Below are positions 24,813-34,151 of a stretch of 64,000 bases of DNA, one piece after another. The translations under genes and the position numbers were made by a program. The notes under the pieces were generated by a model, which worked only from the letters and a program-made list of their open reading frames with translations, searched no databases and had not been told where the DNA came from. Origin of the DNA: Massilia sp. UMI-21. GTDB lineage: Bacteria; Pseudomonadota; Gammaproteobacteria; Burkholderiales; Burkholderiaceae_D. The stretch is from assembly GCA_015277795.1 (NCBI GenBank), contig CP063848.1, positions 1,550,001 through 1,614,000 on the forward strand. Reading direction: 5' to 3'. The stretch's first letter is position 1. Each line of letters starts with the position of its first letter.

Positions 24813-25937
24813 ATGAATCCTAAGCCGATCTACGTCACCCAGCCCCAGATGCCGCCGCTGGAAGAGTTCTATCCCTACCTCGAGCAGATCTGGGAGAACA
24901 AGATCCTCACCAATGGTGGCCCCTTCCACCAGCAGCTGGAGGCGGCGCTGTGCGCCTACCTGGGCGTGGAGCACCTGGCGCTGTTCTCGAACGGCACCCT
25001 GGCGCTGGTGACGGCGCTCCAGGCGCTGCGCGTGACCGGCGAAGTGATCACCACGCCGTACTCGTTCGTGGCGACCGCGCACTCGCTGCTGTGGAACGGG
25101 ATCAAGCCGGTATTCGTCGACGTCGACCCGGTCAGCCTCAACCTCGACCCGGTGAAGATCGAGGCGGCGATCACGCCGCAGACCACCGCCATCATGCCGG
25201 TGCACTGCTACGGACGTCCGTGCGATGTCGACGCGATCCAGAAGATCGCCGACAACTACAACCTGAAAGTGATCTACGATGCCGCCCATGCCTTCGGGGT
25301 GCGCGATGCGCGCGGCAGCATCCTGCGCCATGGCGACCTGTCGGTGCTGAGCTTCCATGCGACCAAGGTGTTCAACACCTTCGAGGGCGGCGCCATCATC
25401 TGTCCCGACGCCCGGACCAAGCAGCGGATCGACCACCTGAAGAACTTCGGCTTCGTCGACGAGGTGACCGTGGTCGCGCCGGGCATCAATGCCAAGATGA
25501 GCGAGATCAATGCCGCGTTCGGGATGCTGCAGCTGCGCGGGATCGACGAGGCGATCGCGCGTCGCGGGCATATCGATGCCCGCTACCGCGCGCTGCTGGC
25601 CGGGGTGGAGGGGATCGCGTGCATGACGCCCGCCGCCGATACGGTCGCGAACCATTCGTACTTCCCGATCCTGGTCGGTCCCGGCTACGCGCTCGGCCGC
25701 GACGCCCTGTACCAGAAGCTCAAGGAGCACGGCGTGCATGCGCGGCGCTACTTCTATCCCCTGATTTCGGATTTCCCGATGTACCGCGGCCTGCCTTCGG
25801 CACGGCGCGACAACCTCGAGGTGGCGGCCACGGCGTCGAGCCGGGTGCTGTGCCTGCCGATGTACCCGGCGCTCGCGGACGCCGACGTGGAACGGATCGC
25901 CGCCGTCATCGCCGACGGGGGACCGGGCCGCGCCTGA
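24813..25937 (+). CDS. DegT/DnrJ/EryC1-family sugar aminotransferase (FdtB/VioA-like)
   Basis: 374 aa, PLP-dependent. The Schiff-base lysine is K185 in S-F-H-A-T-K-V-F-N-T-F-E-G-G; D-A-A-H-A-F-G upstream is the cofactor ring contact and N-G-T-L-A-L the phosphate loop. The family transfers an amino group to nucleotide-linked keto-deoxysugars. Next to it lies a hexapeptide acetyltransferase, so together they could make an N-acetylated deoxy-amino sugar for flagellin or LPS. The ATG at 24813 is chosen over a TTG inside the flhA stop. Substrate cannot be read from sequence. Confidence 0.85.
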   Translation: MNPKPIYVTQPQMPPLEEFYPYLEQIWENKILTNGGPFHQQLEAALCAYLGVEHLALFSNGTLALVTALQALRVTGEVITTPYSFVATAHSLLWNGIKPVFVDVDPVSLNLDPVKIEAAITPQTTAIMPVHCYGRPCDVDAIQKIADNYNLKVIYDAAHAFGVRDARGSILRHGDLSVLSFHATKVFNTFEGGAIICPDARTKQRIDHLKNFGFVDEVTVVAPGINAKMSEINAAFGMLQLRGIDEAIARRGHIDARYRALLAGVEGIACMTPAADTVANHSYFPILVGPGYALGRDALYQKLKEHGVHARRYFYPLISDFPMYRGLPSARRDNLEVAATASSRVLCLPMYPALADADVERIAAVIADGGPGRA

Positions 25938-25942
25938 ACCGC

Positions 25943-26551
25943 TCAGCCGGCCGGCGTGCCGGCGCGCAAGGCCTGCTCCAGTTCCAGCAGCTTGCGGCTG
26001 CGCGCCTTCAGCCGCCTGGCGGGGGCGCCGGCATAGATGCCCCAGTCGGCGAGCGGCCGCGCCACCAGCGACAGCGCGCCGACCGCGCTGCCGTCGCCGA
26101 TCGACGCTCCGGGCAGGATCACGCTGCCCGAGCCGACGATGACGTGCCGGCCCAGCGCGACCGGCGCGGTCTTCACATTCAGGTAGGCATGCGGCACCGT
26201 CGGGTTGGTCAGCGCCTCGCCGGAATAATCGTCGGTGCCGGAATAGATGCGCACGCCCTGCGACAGCCCCGAAAAATCCGCCAGCGTGATGCCGCCGGCG
26301 CAGCCGAGGTAGCAGCCGCCGCCGATATGGATGTAGTCGCCCAGTTCGAGGCGGCCCGCATGCGCCGCGATGACGACGCCCCCGTCGATGCGCACGTTAT
26401 CGCCGATCGCAATGTTTTCCAGGCCGATGATGGTGGCGTTGCGGGCGATCCTGACGTTGCGGCCGACCCGTCGGAACCCGAGTAGCCGCAGTTCCGCCGT
26501 CTCGGCATAGCCCGGATTGAACGGATTCGGCACTGCTGGGGAATGCTCCAC
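25943..26551 (-). CDS. Hexapeptide-repeat sugar O/N-acetyltransferase (FdtC/WbbJ-like)
   Basis: 202 aa with left-handed beta-helix hexapeptide repeats through the centre: I-G-D-N-V-R-I-D-G-G-V-V-I-A-A, L-G-D-Y-I-H-I-G-G-G-C-Y-L-G, and V-I-V-G-S-G-S-V-I-L-P-G. The C-terminus W-G-I-Y-A-G-A-P-A-R-R-L-K is the usual acetyl-CoA-site end. It faces the aminotransferase tail to tail (5 bp) and follows the FliK-like gene and flagellin on its own strand. A role in glycan synthesis for flagellin is inferred from neighbours. Confidence 0.82.
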   Translation of the reverse strand: MEHSPAVPNPFNPGYAETAELRLLGFRRVGRNVRIARNATIIGLENIAIGDNVRIDGGVVIAAHAGRLELGDYIHIGGGCYLGCAGGITLADFSGLSQGVRIYSGTDDYSGEALTNPTVPHAYLNVKTAPVALGRHVIVGSGSVILPGASIGDGSAVGALSLVARPLADWGIYAGAPARRLKARSRKLLELEQALRAGTPAG

Positions 26552-26599
26552 GGTGACCTCGCTGGTGGTGGTTGACTGGGTGTGTATTGTACGCGCCGC

Positions 26600-27457
26600 T
26601 CAGGCACCGCCCGGCGCCTCAGGCGCGCGCGGCAGCAGCAGGGCCAGTTCGGCCACCGCCTTGAACACCGGCAGGGTCAGCACCGATTCGGCCTGCCAGT
26701 AGGCGATCGAGGCGTGCGCCGGCGCGGCCGGCAGGTGGTCGCGGAAGGACCAGCGCTGTACCAGCAGGCCGGCGCGCTGCACCGCGCGCTCGAGCAAGGG
26801 CTGCAAGGCGCGCAGCCGCTTCGTCGCGCCGGCGTCCGGCGCGCACAGTTCCAGCGCCACGCCGCCCGGCACCGGCTCCAGCTGGACCGTGACCCGGGTG
26901 CCGTCGGGAAGTTCGAGTTCCAGGCGCAGCGAGGCGCGGCCGCGTCGGCGGCGTCCCGGCGGCGTGTCGCCTTCCTGCGCGATCACGTTCAGGTGCTGCG
27001 CCTGCGCGCTGCCGGCATGCACGGTAAAGCGCCAGGCGTCGGCCGGCGGATGGCGCGGGTCGGGCTGCGGCGGCAGCTTGCCGTGCTGTGCCGCCAGCAG
27101 CACAGCCGCCGGCAATTGCCGGTCCAGGGCCTGCTGCTCGCGGGCTTCGAGCTGGCGTCCGTAATGGCGCACCATCGCGCGCCAGCTGCTGCCGAGCGCC
27201 TCGGCGTCGGCGCGCTGGAACGACAGCTGGCGTGCCATGGCCAGCTGGTCGGGCCGCATGGCCGCGCCATCGAGCGCATCGCCCGTGGGGGCTGCCGGCG
27301 TGCCGGGCGCCGGGGCAGGGGAAGCCAGTGCCGCCGGCAGCGGCAGCTCGGCGAGCTCGGCGGCGACGAAGGCGGCCGGCGTGACCGCGGGCACGGCGCC
27401 GACCGCGAGCGTGGTTGCGGGAGGCGGCGGAAGGGGGCTGAAGCTCAGGCTGGCCAT
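26600..27457 (-). CDS. FliK-like hypothetical protein downstream of flagellin
   Basis: 285 aa from the ATG at 27457 (an in-frame TTG lies 18 nt upstream). The N-terminus is Pro/Ala-rich. The C-terminal half, with A-S-L-R-L-E-L-E-L-P-D-G-T-R-V-T-V and G-V-A-L-E-L-C-A-P, then R-A-L-Q-P-L-L-E-R-A-V-Q, resembles the beta-alpha pattern of the FliK C-terminal domain. True FliK is encoded at 9146-10270. It has no obvious signal peptide. Function unknown; a hook- or filament-length or export role is only a guess. Confidence 0.55.
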   Translation of the reverse strand: MASLSFSPLPPPPATTLAVGAVPAVTPAAFVAAELAELPLPAALASPAPAPGTPAAPTGDALDGAAMRPDQLAMARQLSFQRADAEALGSSWRAMVRHYGRQLEAREQQALDRQLPAAVLLAAQHGKLPPQPDPRHPPADAWRFTVHAGSAQAQHLNVIAQEGDTPPGRRRRGRASLRLELELPDGTRVTVQLEPVPGGVALELCAPDAGATKRLRALQPLLERAVQRAGLLVQRWSFRDHLPAAPAHASIAYWQAESVLTLPVFKAVAELALLLPRAPEAPGGA

Positions 27458-27478
27458 GGCAATCGGGAAGTCCAAGTG

Positions 27479-27508
27479 AAAAAGGCCAGCCGCAATGCGG
27501 CTGGCCTT
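27479..27508 (-). terminator. Rho-independent terminator after fliC
   Basis: A perfect 13-bp stem (A-A-G-G-C-C-A-G-C-C-G-C-A at 27482-27494 with its complement at 27496-27508) is followed on the minus strand by five Ts. It lies 55 bp past the fliC stop and separates flagellin from the FliK-like gene, as expected for a very highly expressed single gene. Confidence 0.88.
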
Positions 27509-27562
27509 GTGCGGAACCCGGCTGGATCAGCCGGGAACTAAGCCGCGAAACGATCTATTTTA

Positions 27563-28414
27563 TTACTGCAGCAGCGACATGACCATCGAGGACATGCTGT
27601 TCGACTGCTTCAGCATGGCGGTACCGGCTTGCAGCAGCATCTGGTTCGAGGTCATGTTCGCGCTTTCGGTCGCGAAGTCCACGTCCATGATCAGGCCGGC
27701 CGCGGCCTTGCTGTTGGTGCTGATGTTCGACAGGTTGTTGTACACGTGCTCGAGGCGGTTCGCCGCGGCGCCCAGGCCCGAACGGACCTTGTTGACCGAT
27801 GCCAGTGCGGTTTCCAGCTTGGTGATCGACGCGTTGGCGGCGCTGGTCAGTTCGGTGCCGCCGGCGGTGCCGGCGTAGTTGACGGTGGCCGAGGTCACGT
27901 CCGACACCACTTGCGACATGTCGGTCGCCAGGTTCACGGTCATGGTCTCGCTCGACGACGCGCCGATCTGGAAGGTCATCGAGGAAGCGACGGTGCCGCC
28001 CACCAGCAGCTTGGTGCCGCCGAAGGTGGTGTTCTTCAGGACGTTCGACAGTTCCAGGCCCAGGGCATCGTATTCCGACTGCATGGCTTTTTTGTCGTCG
28101 GCGGTCGACGAGGCGTCGGCTGATTGGGTTGCCAGGTCCTTCATGCGGACCAGCATGTTGCCGACTTCGTCCAGCGCGCCTTCGGCGGTCTGCAGCATCG
28201 AGGTCGAGTTCTGGGTATTGCGCATGGCGACGGCCATGCCCGAGGTCTGGGCTTTCAGGCGCGAAGCGATCTGCAGGCCGGCGGCGTCGTCCATTGCCGA
28301 GTTGATACGGTAGCCGGTCGACAGGCGGGTCATCGAGGTCGACAGCGAGCTCTGGGTGCGGCTGATCGAGTTTTGTGCGGACAGTGCGGCGTTGTTGGTG
28401 TGAAGGCTCAGCAT
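27563..28414 (-). CDS. fliC: Flagellin FliC (LafA-like, short form)
   Basis: 283 aa. The conserved D0/D1 ends are complete: N-N-A-A-L-S-A-Q-N-S-I-S-R-T-Q-S and L-S-T-G-Y-R-I-N-S-A-M-D-D-A-A-G at the start, Q-M-L-L-Q-A-G-T-A-M-L-K-Q at the end. The central variable region is very short, typical of lateral flagellins. The ATG at 28414 has A-G-G-A-G upstream. Flagellin is normally under sigma-28, but no convincing sigma-28 box was found in the AT-rich 196-bp upstream gap. Central Ser/Thr-rich stretches are plausible O-glycosylation sites for the GT41 enzyme encoded just upstream. Confidence 0.96.
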   Translation of the reverse strand: MLSLHTNNAALSAQNSISRTQSSLSTSMTRLSTGYRINSAMDDAAGLQIASRLKAQTSGMAVAMRNTQNSTSMLQTAEGALDEVGNMLVRMKDLATQSADASSTADDKKAMQSEYDALGLELSNVLKNTTFGGTKLLVGGTVASSMTFQIGASSSETMTVNLATDMSQVVSDVTSATVNYAGTAGGTELTSAANASITKLETALASVNKVRSGLGAAANRLEHVYNNLSNISTNSKAAAGLIMDVDFATESANMTSNQMLLQAGTAMLKQSNSMSSMVMSLLQ

Positions 28415-28610
28415 GGTAGCTCCTAGGGAATTCGATTCGTGGTCGAGTGCGTCACTCGCTCTCACAAGTACAGGGCGACCGGTTTCAATCCGGCATTAAG
28501 TGCCGCATGGAAATTTTTTAAGATATTTTTTGATTCGGTAAAAACTTGTCGAAATGGCCATGCGGTGCGGTGTCCGGACGTGAACGCAGCATCGAGCGCG
28601 CTGCGCTTGT

Positions 28611-30704
28611 TCAGGACTGGGCAGGCGCCAGGTCGGACAGGCGTACCCGCTGCGCCGCCGGCGCCTGGCCCGCGCACCAGTGCTGCCAGATCCGGCGCAG
28701 GCCGACTTCCAGTCCGGCCGCCGTAATGCCTGGATAACCCAGCACCGAATTGACGAAGCGCTCGCGCATGCCGGCGCGCATGGCCGCCAGCGCCGGCACG
28801 TTCCGCGACAGGAAGACGCCGAGTTTGACGTAGGTGTCGTCGCTGTCGGTGATGAAGTCGCCCAGGCCGAGGTGGGCCAGGAAGGACACCGCGGCATGAC
28901 TCGGGTTGGTGGCGCCGACCGTCGCCAGCGTCGGCACGCCCATCCACAGCGCATGGCCGACCGTGGTCGAGCCGCTGTAGGGGAAGGGGCTGAGGCAGAT
29001 ATCGACGTCGTAGTGCTGCTTCAGGTATTCGTGCACGCTGGCGCGGTTGCGCAGCAGCAGGCGCTCGCGCGGGATGCCTTCGGCGGCGAACCAGTCGATC
29101 AGGACGTCGTCGATGCCCGCCTGGAGGCCGCCGAGCAGCATCCTGGCGTCGGGAATGGCATGCAGCAGCTTCGACCACTGGGCGATCACGGCCCGGCTGA
29201 GCTTGGATGCGCGGTGGAAGCTGCCGAAGGTCAGGTAACCGTTGCGCAGGGCGGGCAAGTCGTTCAGTGGCGGGGCGTGCTGGTCGGGCAGGAAGGGCGC
29301 GACCAGCGGCAGGCGCAGGATCTGCTCTTTGAACTGGTCGTCGTAGCGGCCTTCCGGCAGGACGAACGGGTCCGACAAGAAATAATCCATCGTTTCCATG
29401 CCGGTGGTGCCGGCATACCCGATCCAGCTTGCCTGCACCGGCGCCGGCTTGCGCATGAACAGTTCCAGGCGGTTCAGGGCCGAATGGCCCGACAGGTCGA
29501 TCAGGATGTCGATGCCGTCCTCGCGGATCAGGCGCTCGGCGGCTTCGTCGTCCAGGTCGGCGATCTGGCGCCAGCCGGCCGTGCAGGCGCGCAGCCCGGC
29601 GGTCATGCCGTCCTGAATATTGTTGTTGTAATAGACATACAGGGAGACGCGCGCATGCTCGCGCAGCGCGTCGAACACGGGCGCCAGGAAGCGGGTGACG
29701 GCGTGCTCGTACAGGTCGGCCGACACGAAGCCGATGCGCAGCTTGCGCTCCGGGTCGCGTTCGTTGGCATGCGGCTGGCGCAGCGCGCGCAATGGCGGCT
29801 CCCAGCGCTCGCCGAACGCGAAGTGCTCGCGCGTCAGTTCCTCGGGATCGAAGGCGGTGTGGCTCAGGATGAACAGCATCACGCTGTGCGCGGCCGGCGA
29901 GGGCGCCAGTTCGAATGCGCGCCGCGCCAGGCGCAGGGCTTCTTCCCATTCGCCCAGGGCGAAGCGGATGCCGGTCTGCGCATGCAGCACGTCGACACTG
30001 TCCGGGGCCAGCGCTTCGGCGCGTGCGAGCAGGGCGGCGGCCTCGGTCAGCCTGCCTTCCGAACGCAGGGTATTGGCAATGTCGACCATCAGGTCGGGCC
30101 GTTCCGGAGACAGGGCGAGGGCGCGCTCGAAACCCTCGCGTGCCGCCTCGAAGCGTTTCAGGACCCGCTCCGCCTGCGCCAGGCGGATCAGCGCCGACAG
30201 GTGCTCGGGGCGCTGTGCCAGCACCGCGCGGTAGCAGGCCACGGCCTCTTCGTGCCGGTGCAACTGGTAGAGCAGGTTGCCGAGGTCGTAACGGGCGTCG
30301 AGCAGCTCGGGATCCAGCGCGAGCACGTCCTGCAGGGCGGCCGCGGCTTCCGCGATTTTCTTGTCCTTGTGCAGGACGGAAGCGAGGCGCAGCAGGGAGT
30401 CCTGCAGGCCCCGGCGCAGGTCGGCGCCGTTTTCGAAGCGCAAGGCCGCGCGATAGACCTCGGCCGCTTCCTCGTAGCGCGCCTGGTCGAACAGGGCGGC
30501 GGCCAGCACGCCTTGCAGACCGCGCAGTTTCTGGTTGAGTTCGAGCGCACGCTTCAGGCAGGCGACGCCTTCGTCGAGCTGGCGCGCCCGCAGCAGGTCC
30601 AGGCCGAGCAGGGCATGGGCATTGGCGTCGCGCGGGTTCAGGCGCACGGCGCGGCAGTGCTGCGCAAGCGGATCCTGGGCGGTGGAGCGGGGAAGGACGG
30701 TCAT
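28611..30704 (-). CDS. TPR-domain GT41 glycosyltransferase (O-GlcNAc transferase/SPINDLY-like)
   Basis: 697 aa. Residues ~30-310 are tandem TPRs (for example L-L-G-L-D-L-L-R-A-R-Q-L-D-E-G and D-L-G-N-L-L-Y-Q-L-H-R-H-E-E-A). The C-terminal catalytic part has L-R-I-G-F-V-S-A-D-L, D-I-L-I-D-L-S-G-H-S, A-S-W-I-G-Y-A-G-T-T-G and L-S-P-F-P-Y-S-G-S-T-T, the signature of SPINDLY/OGT-type enzymes that put sugars on Ser/Thr. It sits upstream of flagellin on the same strand, so flagellin is the likely acceptor (inference). The ATG at 30704 is preferred to a TTG two codons earlier. Confidence 0.88.
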   Translation of the reverse strand: MTVLPRSTAQDPLAQHCRAVRLNPRDANAHALLGLDLLRARQLDEGVACLKRALELNQKLRGLQGVLAAALFDQARYEEAAEVYRAALRFENGADLRRGLQDSLLRLASVLHKDKKIAEAAAALQDVLALDPELLDARYDLGNLLYQLHRHEEAVACYRAVLAQRPEHLSALIRLAQAERVLKRFEAAREGFERALALSPERPDLMVDIANTLRSEGRLTEAAALLARAEALAPDSVDVLHAQTGIRFALGEWEEALRLARRAFELAPSPAAHSVMLFILSHTAFDPEELTREHFAFGERWEPPLRALRQPHANERDPERKLRIGFVSADLYEHAVTRFLAPVFDALREHARVSLYVYYNNNIQDGMTAGLRACTAGWRQIADLDDEAAERLIREDGIDILIDLSGHSALNRLELFMRKPAPVQASWIGYAGTTGMETMDYFLSDPFVLPEGRYDDQFKEQILRLPLVAPFLPDQHAPPLNDLPALRNGYLTFGSFHRASKLSRAVIAQWSKLLHAIPDARMLLGGLQAGIDDVLIDWFAAEGIPRERLLLRNRASVHEYLKQHYDVDICLSPFPYSGSTTVGHALWMGVPTLATVGATNPSHAAVSFLAHLGLGDFITDSDDTYVKLGVFLSRNVPALAAMRAGMRERFVNSVLGYPGITAAGLEVGLRRIWQHWCAGQAPAAQRVRLSDLAPAQS

Positions 30705-30908
30705 GGGCAAACGGTTTCTGTGCGGAAATTAGTCGCGATTGTAGATCGACTCGCGCTTGCGCGTACCGGGTTTGTTGCAGCGCCGCCGAGAAAATTTGCC
30801 GGTGTTGGCAAAGCGCTCCGTCCTGCGCGGCCAGGCGCGGCGGGTTTGGCGTGGATGGCTTAATATGTCGGGTTTTCCGGCGTTTGCCGGCCATTCTCGA
30901 CTTCACGC

Positions 30909-31958
30909 ATGCATTCTTCCCATCGCATCGACCCCGGCCTCGAGGCCGCCGGTTCCGTTCCCGCATCCTCCCTGCCGAGCCGCCGCCTGTCGGTGGCGCC
31001 GATGATGGACTGGACCGACCGCCACTGCCGCGTCTTCCATCGCCACATCACCCGCCATACCTGGCTGTACACCGAGATGGTGACCACCGGCGCCCTGGTC
31101 TACGGCGACGTCGAGCGCCACCTGCGCCATGACGCCATGGAGCACCCGGTGGCGCTGCAGCTGGGCGGCAGCGACCCGGCCGACCTGGCGAAAAGCGCGA
31201 AGCTGGGCGAGCAGTGGGGCTACGACGAGATCAACCTGAACTGCGGCTGCCCGTCCGAACGGGTGCAGAAAGGCGCCTTCGGCGCCTGCCTGATGCAGGA
31301 GCCTGGGCTGGTGGCCGACTGCGTCAAGGCGATGCGCGACGCCGTGTCGGTCGACGTCACGGTGAAGCACCGCATCGGCATCGACGACAACGAGGAATAC
31401 GGTTTCGTGCGCGATTTCATCGGCACCATTGCCGACGCCGGCTGCCGCACATTCATCGTCCACGCCCGCAATGCCGTGCTCAAGGGCCTGTCGCCGAAAG
31501 AAAACCGCGAGATTCCGCCGCTGCGCTACGAAGTGGCCTACCAGCTCAAGCGCGAGTTCCCGGCGCTGGAGATCATCATCAACGGCGGGGTCAAGACCGA
31601 CGAGGAGATTGCCCTGCACCTGGCGCATGTGGACGGCGTCATGCTGGGCCGCGAGGCGTATCACAACCCCTGGGTCATGGCGAGCTGGGACCGCCTGTTC
31701 TACGGCGACCCCGATGCCCCCGTCAAAACCCGGGTGCAGGTGCTGGAAGCCATGGTTCCGTACATCGCCGAGCAGCTGCGCCTGTACGGCCAGCACGGGC
31801 TGAAGCTGAACAGCATCACGCGCCACATGCTGGGCATCATGACCGGCCTGCCGGGGGCGCGCGCCTTCCGCCAGATGTTGTCCGATCCGAAGCGGCTGGC
31901 CGGCGCCGATCCGGCCTTGCTGCTGGAGGCCGCGGGGCGCATGCCGGCCGCTGCCTGA
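30909..31958 (+). CDS. dusA: tRNA-dihydrouridine(20/20a) synthase DusA
   Basis: 349 aa. FMN enzyme that reduces U20/U20a in the tRNA D-loop. S-V-A-P-M-M-D-W-T-D-R-H-C is the FMN-binding start, and I-N-L-N-C-G-C-P-S contains the catalytic Cys followed by A-C-L-M. D-V-T-V-K-H-R-I-G-I and I-I-I-N-G-G-V are further active-site landmarks. A terminator follows 16 bp after the stop, so it is a single-gene unit. Confidence 0.95.
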   Translation: MHSSHRIDPGLEAAGSVPASSLPSRRLSVAPMMDWTDRHCRVFHRHITRHTWLYTEMVTTGALVYGDVERHLRHDAMEHPVALQLGGSDPADLAKSAKLGEQWGYDEINLNCGCPSERVQKGAFGACLMQEPGLVADCVKAMRDAVSVDVTVKHRIGIDDNEEYGFVRDFIGTIADAGCRTFIVHARNAVLKGLSPKENREIPPLRYEVAYQLKREFPALEIIINGGVKTDEEIALHLAHVDGVMLGREAYHNPWVMASWDRLFYGDPDAPVKTRVQVLEAMVPYIAEQLRLYGQHGLKLNSITRHMLGIMTGLPGARAFRQMLSDPKRLAGADPALLLEAAGRMPAAA

Positions 31959-31974
31959 GCAGCTGGGCCCCTCG

Positions 31975-31998
31975 AAAGGCGTACTTCGGTACGCCTTT
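31975..31998 (+). terminator. Rho-independent terminator after dusA
   Basis: A perfect 10-bp stem (A-A-A-G-G-C-G-T-A-C) closes a T-T-C-G tetraloop, ending in C-T-T-T-G-T-T-A-T-T-T. It lies 16 bp downstream of the dusA stop. Confidence 0.88.
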
Positions 31999-32294
31999 GT
32001 TATTTCTTGTCGGCAAATCGCGACATTTTATTGTCGGATTGTATAGACATGCTCTGAAGGACTTGCCGTATGGAAATTGGACGCGCATAATTTCCTTCGC
32101 TCCCACAAGTTGAACGAGATCAACACCGTTGTTGAGCTGAAACAAGTTCGGTTGCCGAGGTCGATTTCGGGTTTCCAGGCAGAACTTTTGATTTATCCTG
32201 TCGGAAATATCCGTATGTCATGAAGCATACGACACGCGTCGCACGGCGCCAGGTTCCGAGCGAATTCGATCAATAGATACAGGGATAAACAGGA
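31999..32294 (+). promoter_or_regulatory. Upstream region of the first chemoreceptor gene
   Basis: About 300 bp between the dusA terminator and the chemoreceptor start with no supported gene. It is more AT-rich than its surroundings and must contain the receptor promoter. I could not find a sigma-28 -35/-10 pair with the right spacing. A-C-A-G-G-A-A at 32288-32294 just upstream of the ATG serves as ribosome-binding site. Confidence 0.35.
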
Positions 32295-34076
32295 ATGTCT
32301 TTTTTGAATAACTTGAAGGTCGGCACCCGCCTCGTACTCGGCTTCGCACTGGTGCTGGTGCTGCTGATCGTGGTGACTGCGGTCGGCATCGTGCGCATGG
32401 CGCAGATCCAGGACCGCCTGGACAAGGTCGTGAGCGTCAGCAATGTCTCGACCGGCCTCGTGATCGACATGCGCAACAACGTCAGCGATCGTCTTACTTC
32501 GCTGCGCGTACTGACCCTGATGACCGATCCGGCCGACATGGAACCGGAGCTGGTCAAGTTCAAGGAGCAGACCCGCAAGTACGACGACGCCCAGAAGAAG
32601 CTGTCGACCCTGTTCGCGGCCCACGCCAGCGACAAGGAAAAAGCCCTGCTGGCCCAAATCAAGGAATTCGAAGGCGCGGCCATGCCGGCCATCGCCAAGG
32701 CTTCCGAGCTCTACCTGGCCAATAACGCGATGGATGCCACCCGCGTGATGATCCGCGAAGTGCGTCCGGTGCAGAAGAAGTGGACCGAAGCCCTGGACCA
32801 GCTGGCGCTGCTGGAAGAGAAACAGAATGCCCAGAGCAAGATGGACGCCGAGTCGGAATTCGTCAATGCCCGTAACCTGATGATCGGCATGCTGCTGGCC
32901 GCCGTCGCCATCGGCGTGGCCGCAGCCTGGGTGATCTCGCGCAGCCTGCGCAAGCAGCTGGGCGGCGAGCCGGCCTATACCGCCAAGATCGCCGGCAGCA
33001 TCGCCCACGGCGACCTGTCGATCGCCATCGAGACCGAAGAGTCGGACCGTGGCAGCCTGCTGGTCGAAATGAAGGAAATGCGCAATAGCCTGGTCGGCAT
33101 CGTCGAACAGGTGCGCCGCGGCACCGAGACCATCGGCACCGCCTCGCGTGAAATTGCAGCCGGCAACATCGACCTGTCCTCGCGTACCGAACTGCAGGCC
33201 AGCTCGCTGGAAAAGACGGCCTCGGCAATGGAAGAACTGACCGCGACCGTCAAGCAGAACGCCGACAATGCCCGTGAAGCCAATGCCCTGGCCGCAACCG
33301 CCTCGGACGTGGCCCGCAAGGGTGGCGAAGTGGTGTCGCAGGTGGTCGGCACGATGGGCGAGATCAACAGCTCGGCGAGCAAGATCTCGGACATCATCGG
33401 CGTGATCGACGGCATCGCCTTCCAGACCAACATCCTGGCGCTGAACGCCGCGGTGGAGGCGGCGCGTGCCGGTGAGCAGGGCCGCGGCTTCGCGGTGGTG
33501 GCATCGGAAGTGCGCAACCTGGCCCAGCGCTCGGCCGCGGCGGCCAAAGAGATCAAGACCCTGATCGGCGACTCGGTCGAGAAGGTCGAGCGCGGCAGCA
33601 AGCTGGTCGGCCAGGCCGGCGTGACGATGGACGAAGTGGTGGCGAGCGTCAAGCGCGTGACCGATATCATGAGCGACATCGCCGACGCCAGCGCCGAGCA
33701 GAGCGCCGGTATCGAACAGGTCAACCTGTCGATCATCGAGATGGACAGCATGACCCAGCAGAACGCCGCCCTGGTCGAAGAGGCCGCTGCCGCCGCGCAG
33801 AGCCTGCAGGACCAGGCGGGCGAACTGACCCGCGTCGTCAGCATCTTCAAGCTGAGCGAGGGCGAGCAGTACCAGGTGGAGGCCCCGGCCCCGGCCGTCA
33901 CCAGCACTGCCGTGGCGGTGCGCCCGGCCGCCGCCAAGCGTCCGACCCCGGCCCTGAAGAAGCCGGCAGTGAAGAAGCCTGCAGCAGCGGCCACGGCCGC
34001 CGCGCAGGACGAGGCGCCGGCCGCCAAGCCGAAGAAGGCCGCCACCGTCGCCAGCGACGAGTGGGAAGAATTCTAA
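32295..34076 (+). CDS. Methyl-accepting chemotaxis protein with C-terminal D-E-W-E-E-F
   Basis: 593 aa. TM1 at about residues 11-31, a four-helix-bundle periplasmic sensor to about 190, TM2 about 193-213, then HAMP and a long cytoplasmic coiled coil. The hairpin tip [18 protein letters not shown] is canonical. A Lys/Pro/Ala-rich linker leads to the terminal D-E-W-E-E-F, equivalent to the N-W-E-T-F tether for CheR/CheB. It should signal through CheA/CheW; a cheW lies at 61635. Ligand unknown. Confidence 0.94.
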   Translation: MSFLNNLKVGTRLVLGFALVLVLLIVVTAVGIVRMAQIQDRLDKVVSVSNVSTGLVIDMRNNVSDRLTSLRVLTLMTDPADMEPELVKFKEQTRKYDDAQKKLSTLFAAHASDKEKALLAQIKEFEGAAMPAIAKASELYLANNAMDATRVMIREVRPVQKKWTEALDQLALLEEKQNAQSKMDAESEFVNARNLMIGMLLAAVAIGVAAAWVISRSLRKQLGGEPAYTAKIAGSIAHGDLSIAIETEESDRGSLLVEMKEMRNSLVGIVEQVRRGTETIGTASREIAAGNIDLSSRTELQASSLEKTASAMEELTATVKQNADNAREANALAATASDVARKGGEVVSQVVGTMGEINSSASKISDIIGVIDGIAFQTNILALNAAVEAARAGEQGRGFAVVASEVRNLAQRSAAAAKEIKTLIGDSVEKVERGSKLVGQAGVTMDEVVASVKRVTDIMSDIADASAEQSAGIEQVNLSIIEMDSMTQQNAALVEEAAAAAQSLQDQAGELTRVVSIFKLSEGEQYQVEAPAPAVTSTAVAVRPAAAKRPTPALKKPAVKKPAAAATAAAQDEAPAAKPKKAATVASDEWEEF

Positions 34077-34151
34077 GAGAGAAGAACGCCGGCCTCCGCG
34101 CCGGCACGCAGTGAGACTGCCAACCTTAAACAAAAACCTACTGGGGAAACC

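Noticed and set aside
28440..28520. Sigma-54-like box upstream of fliC (C-G-G-C-A-C near T-G-C-C-G)
   Set aside because: The GG and GC elements are one base too close for sigma-54, and the sequence is simply a short inverted repeat; no sigma-28 box was convincing either.
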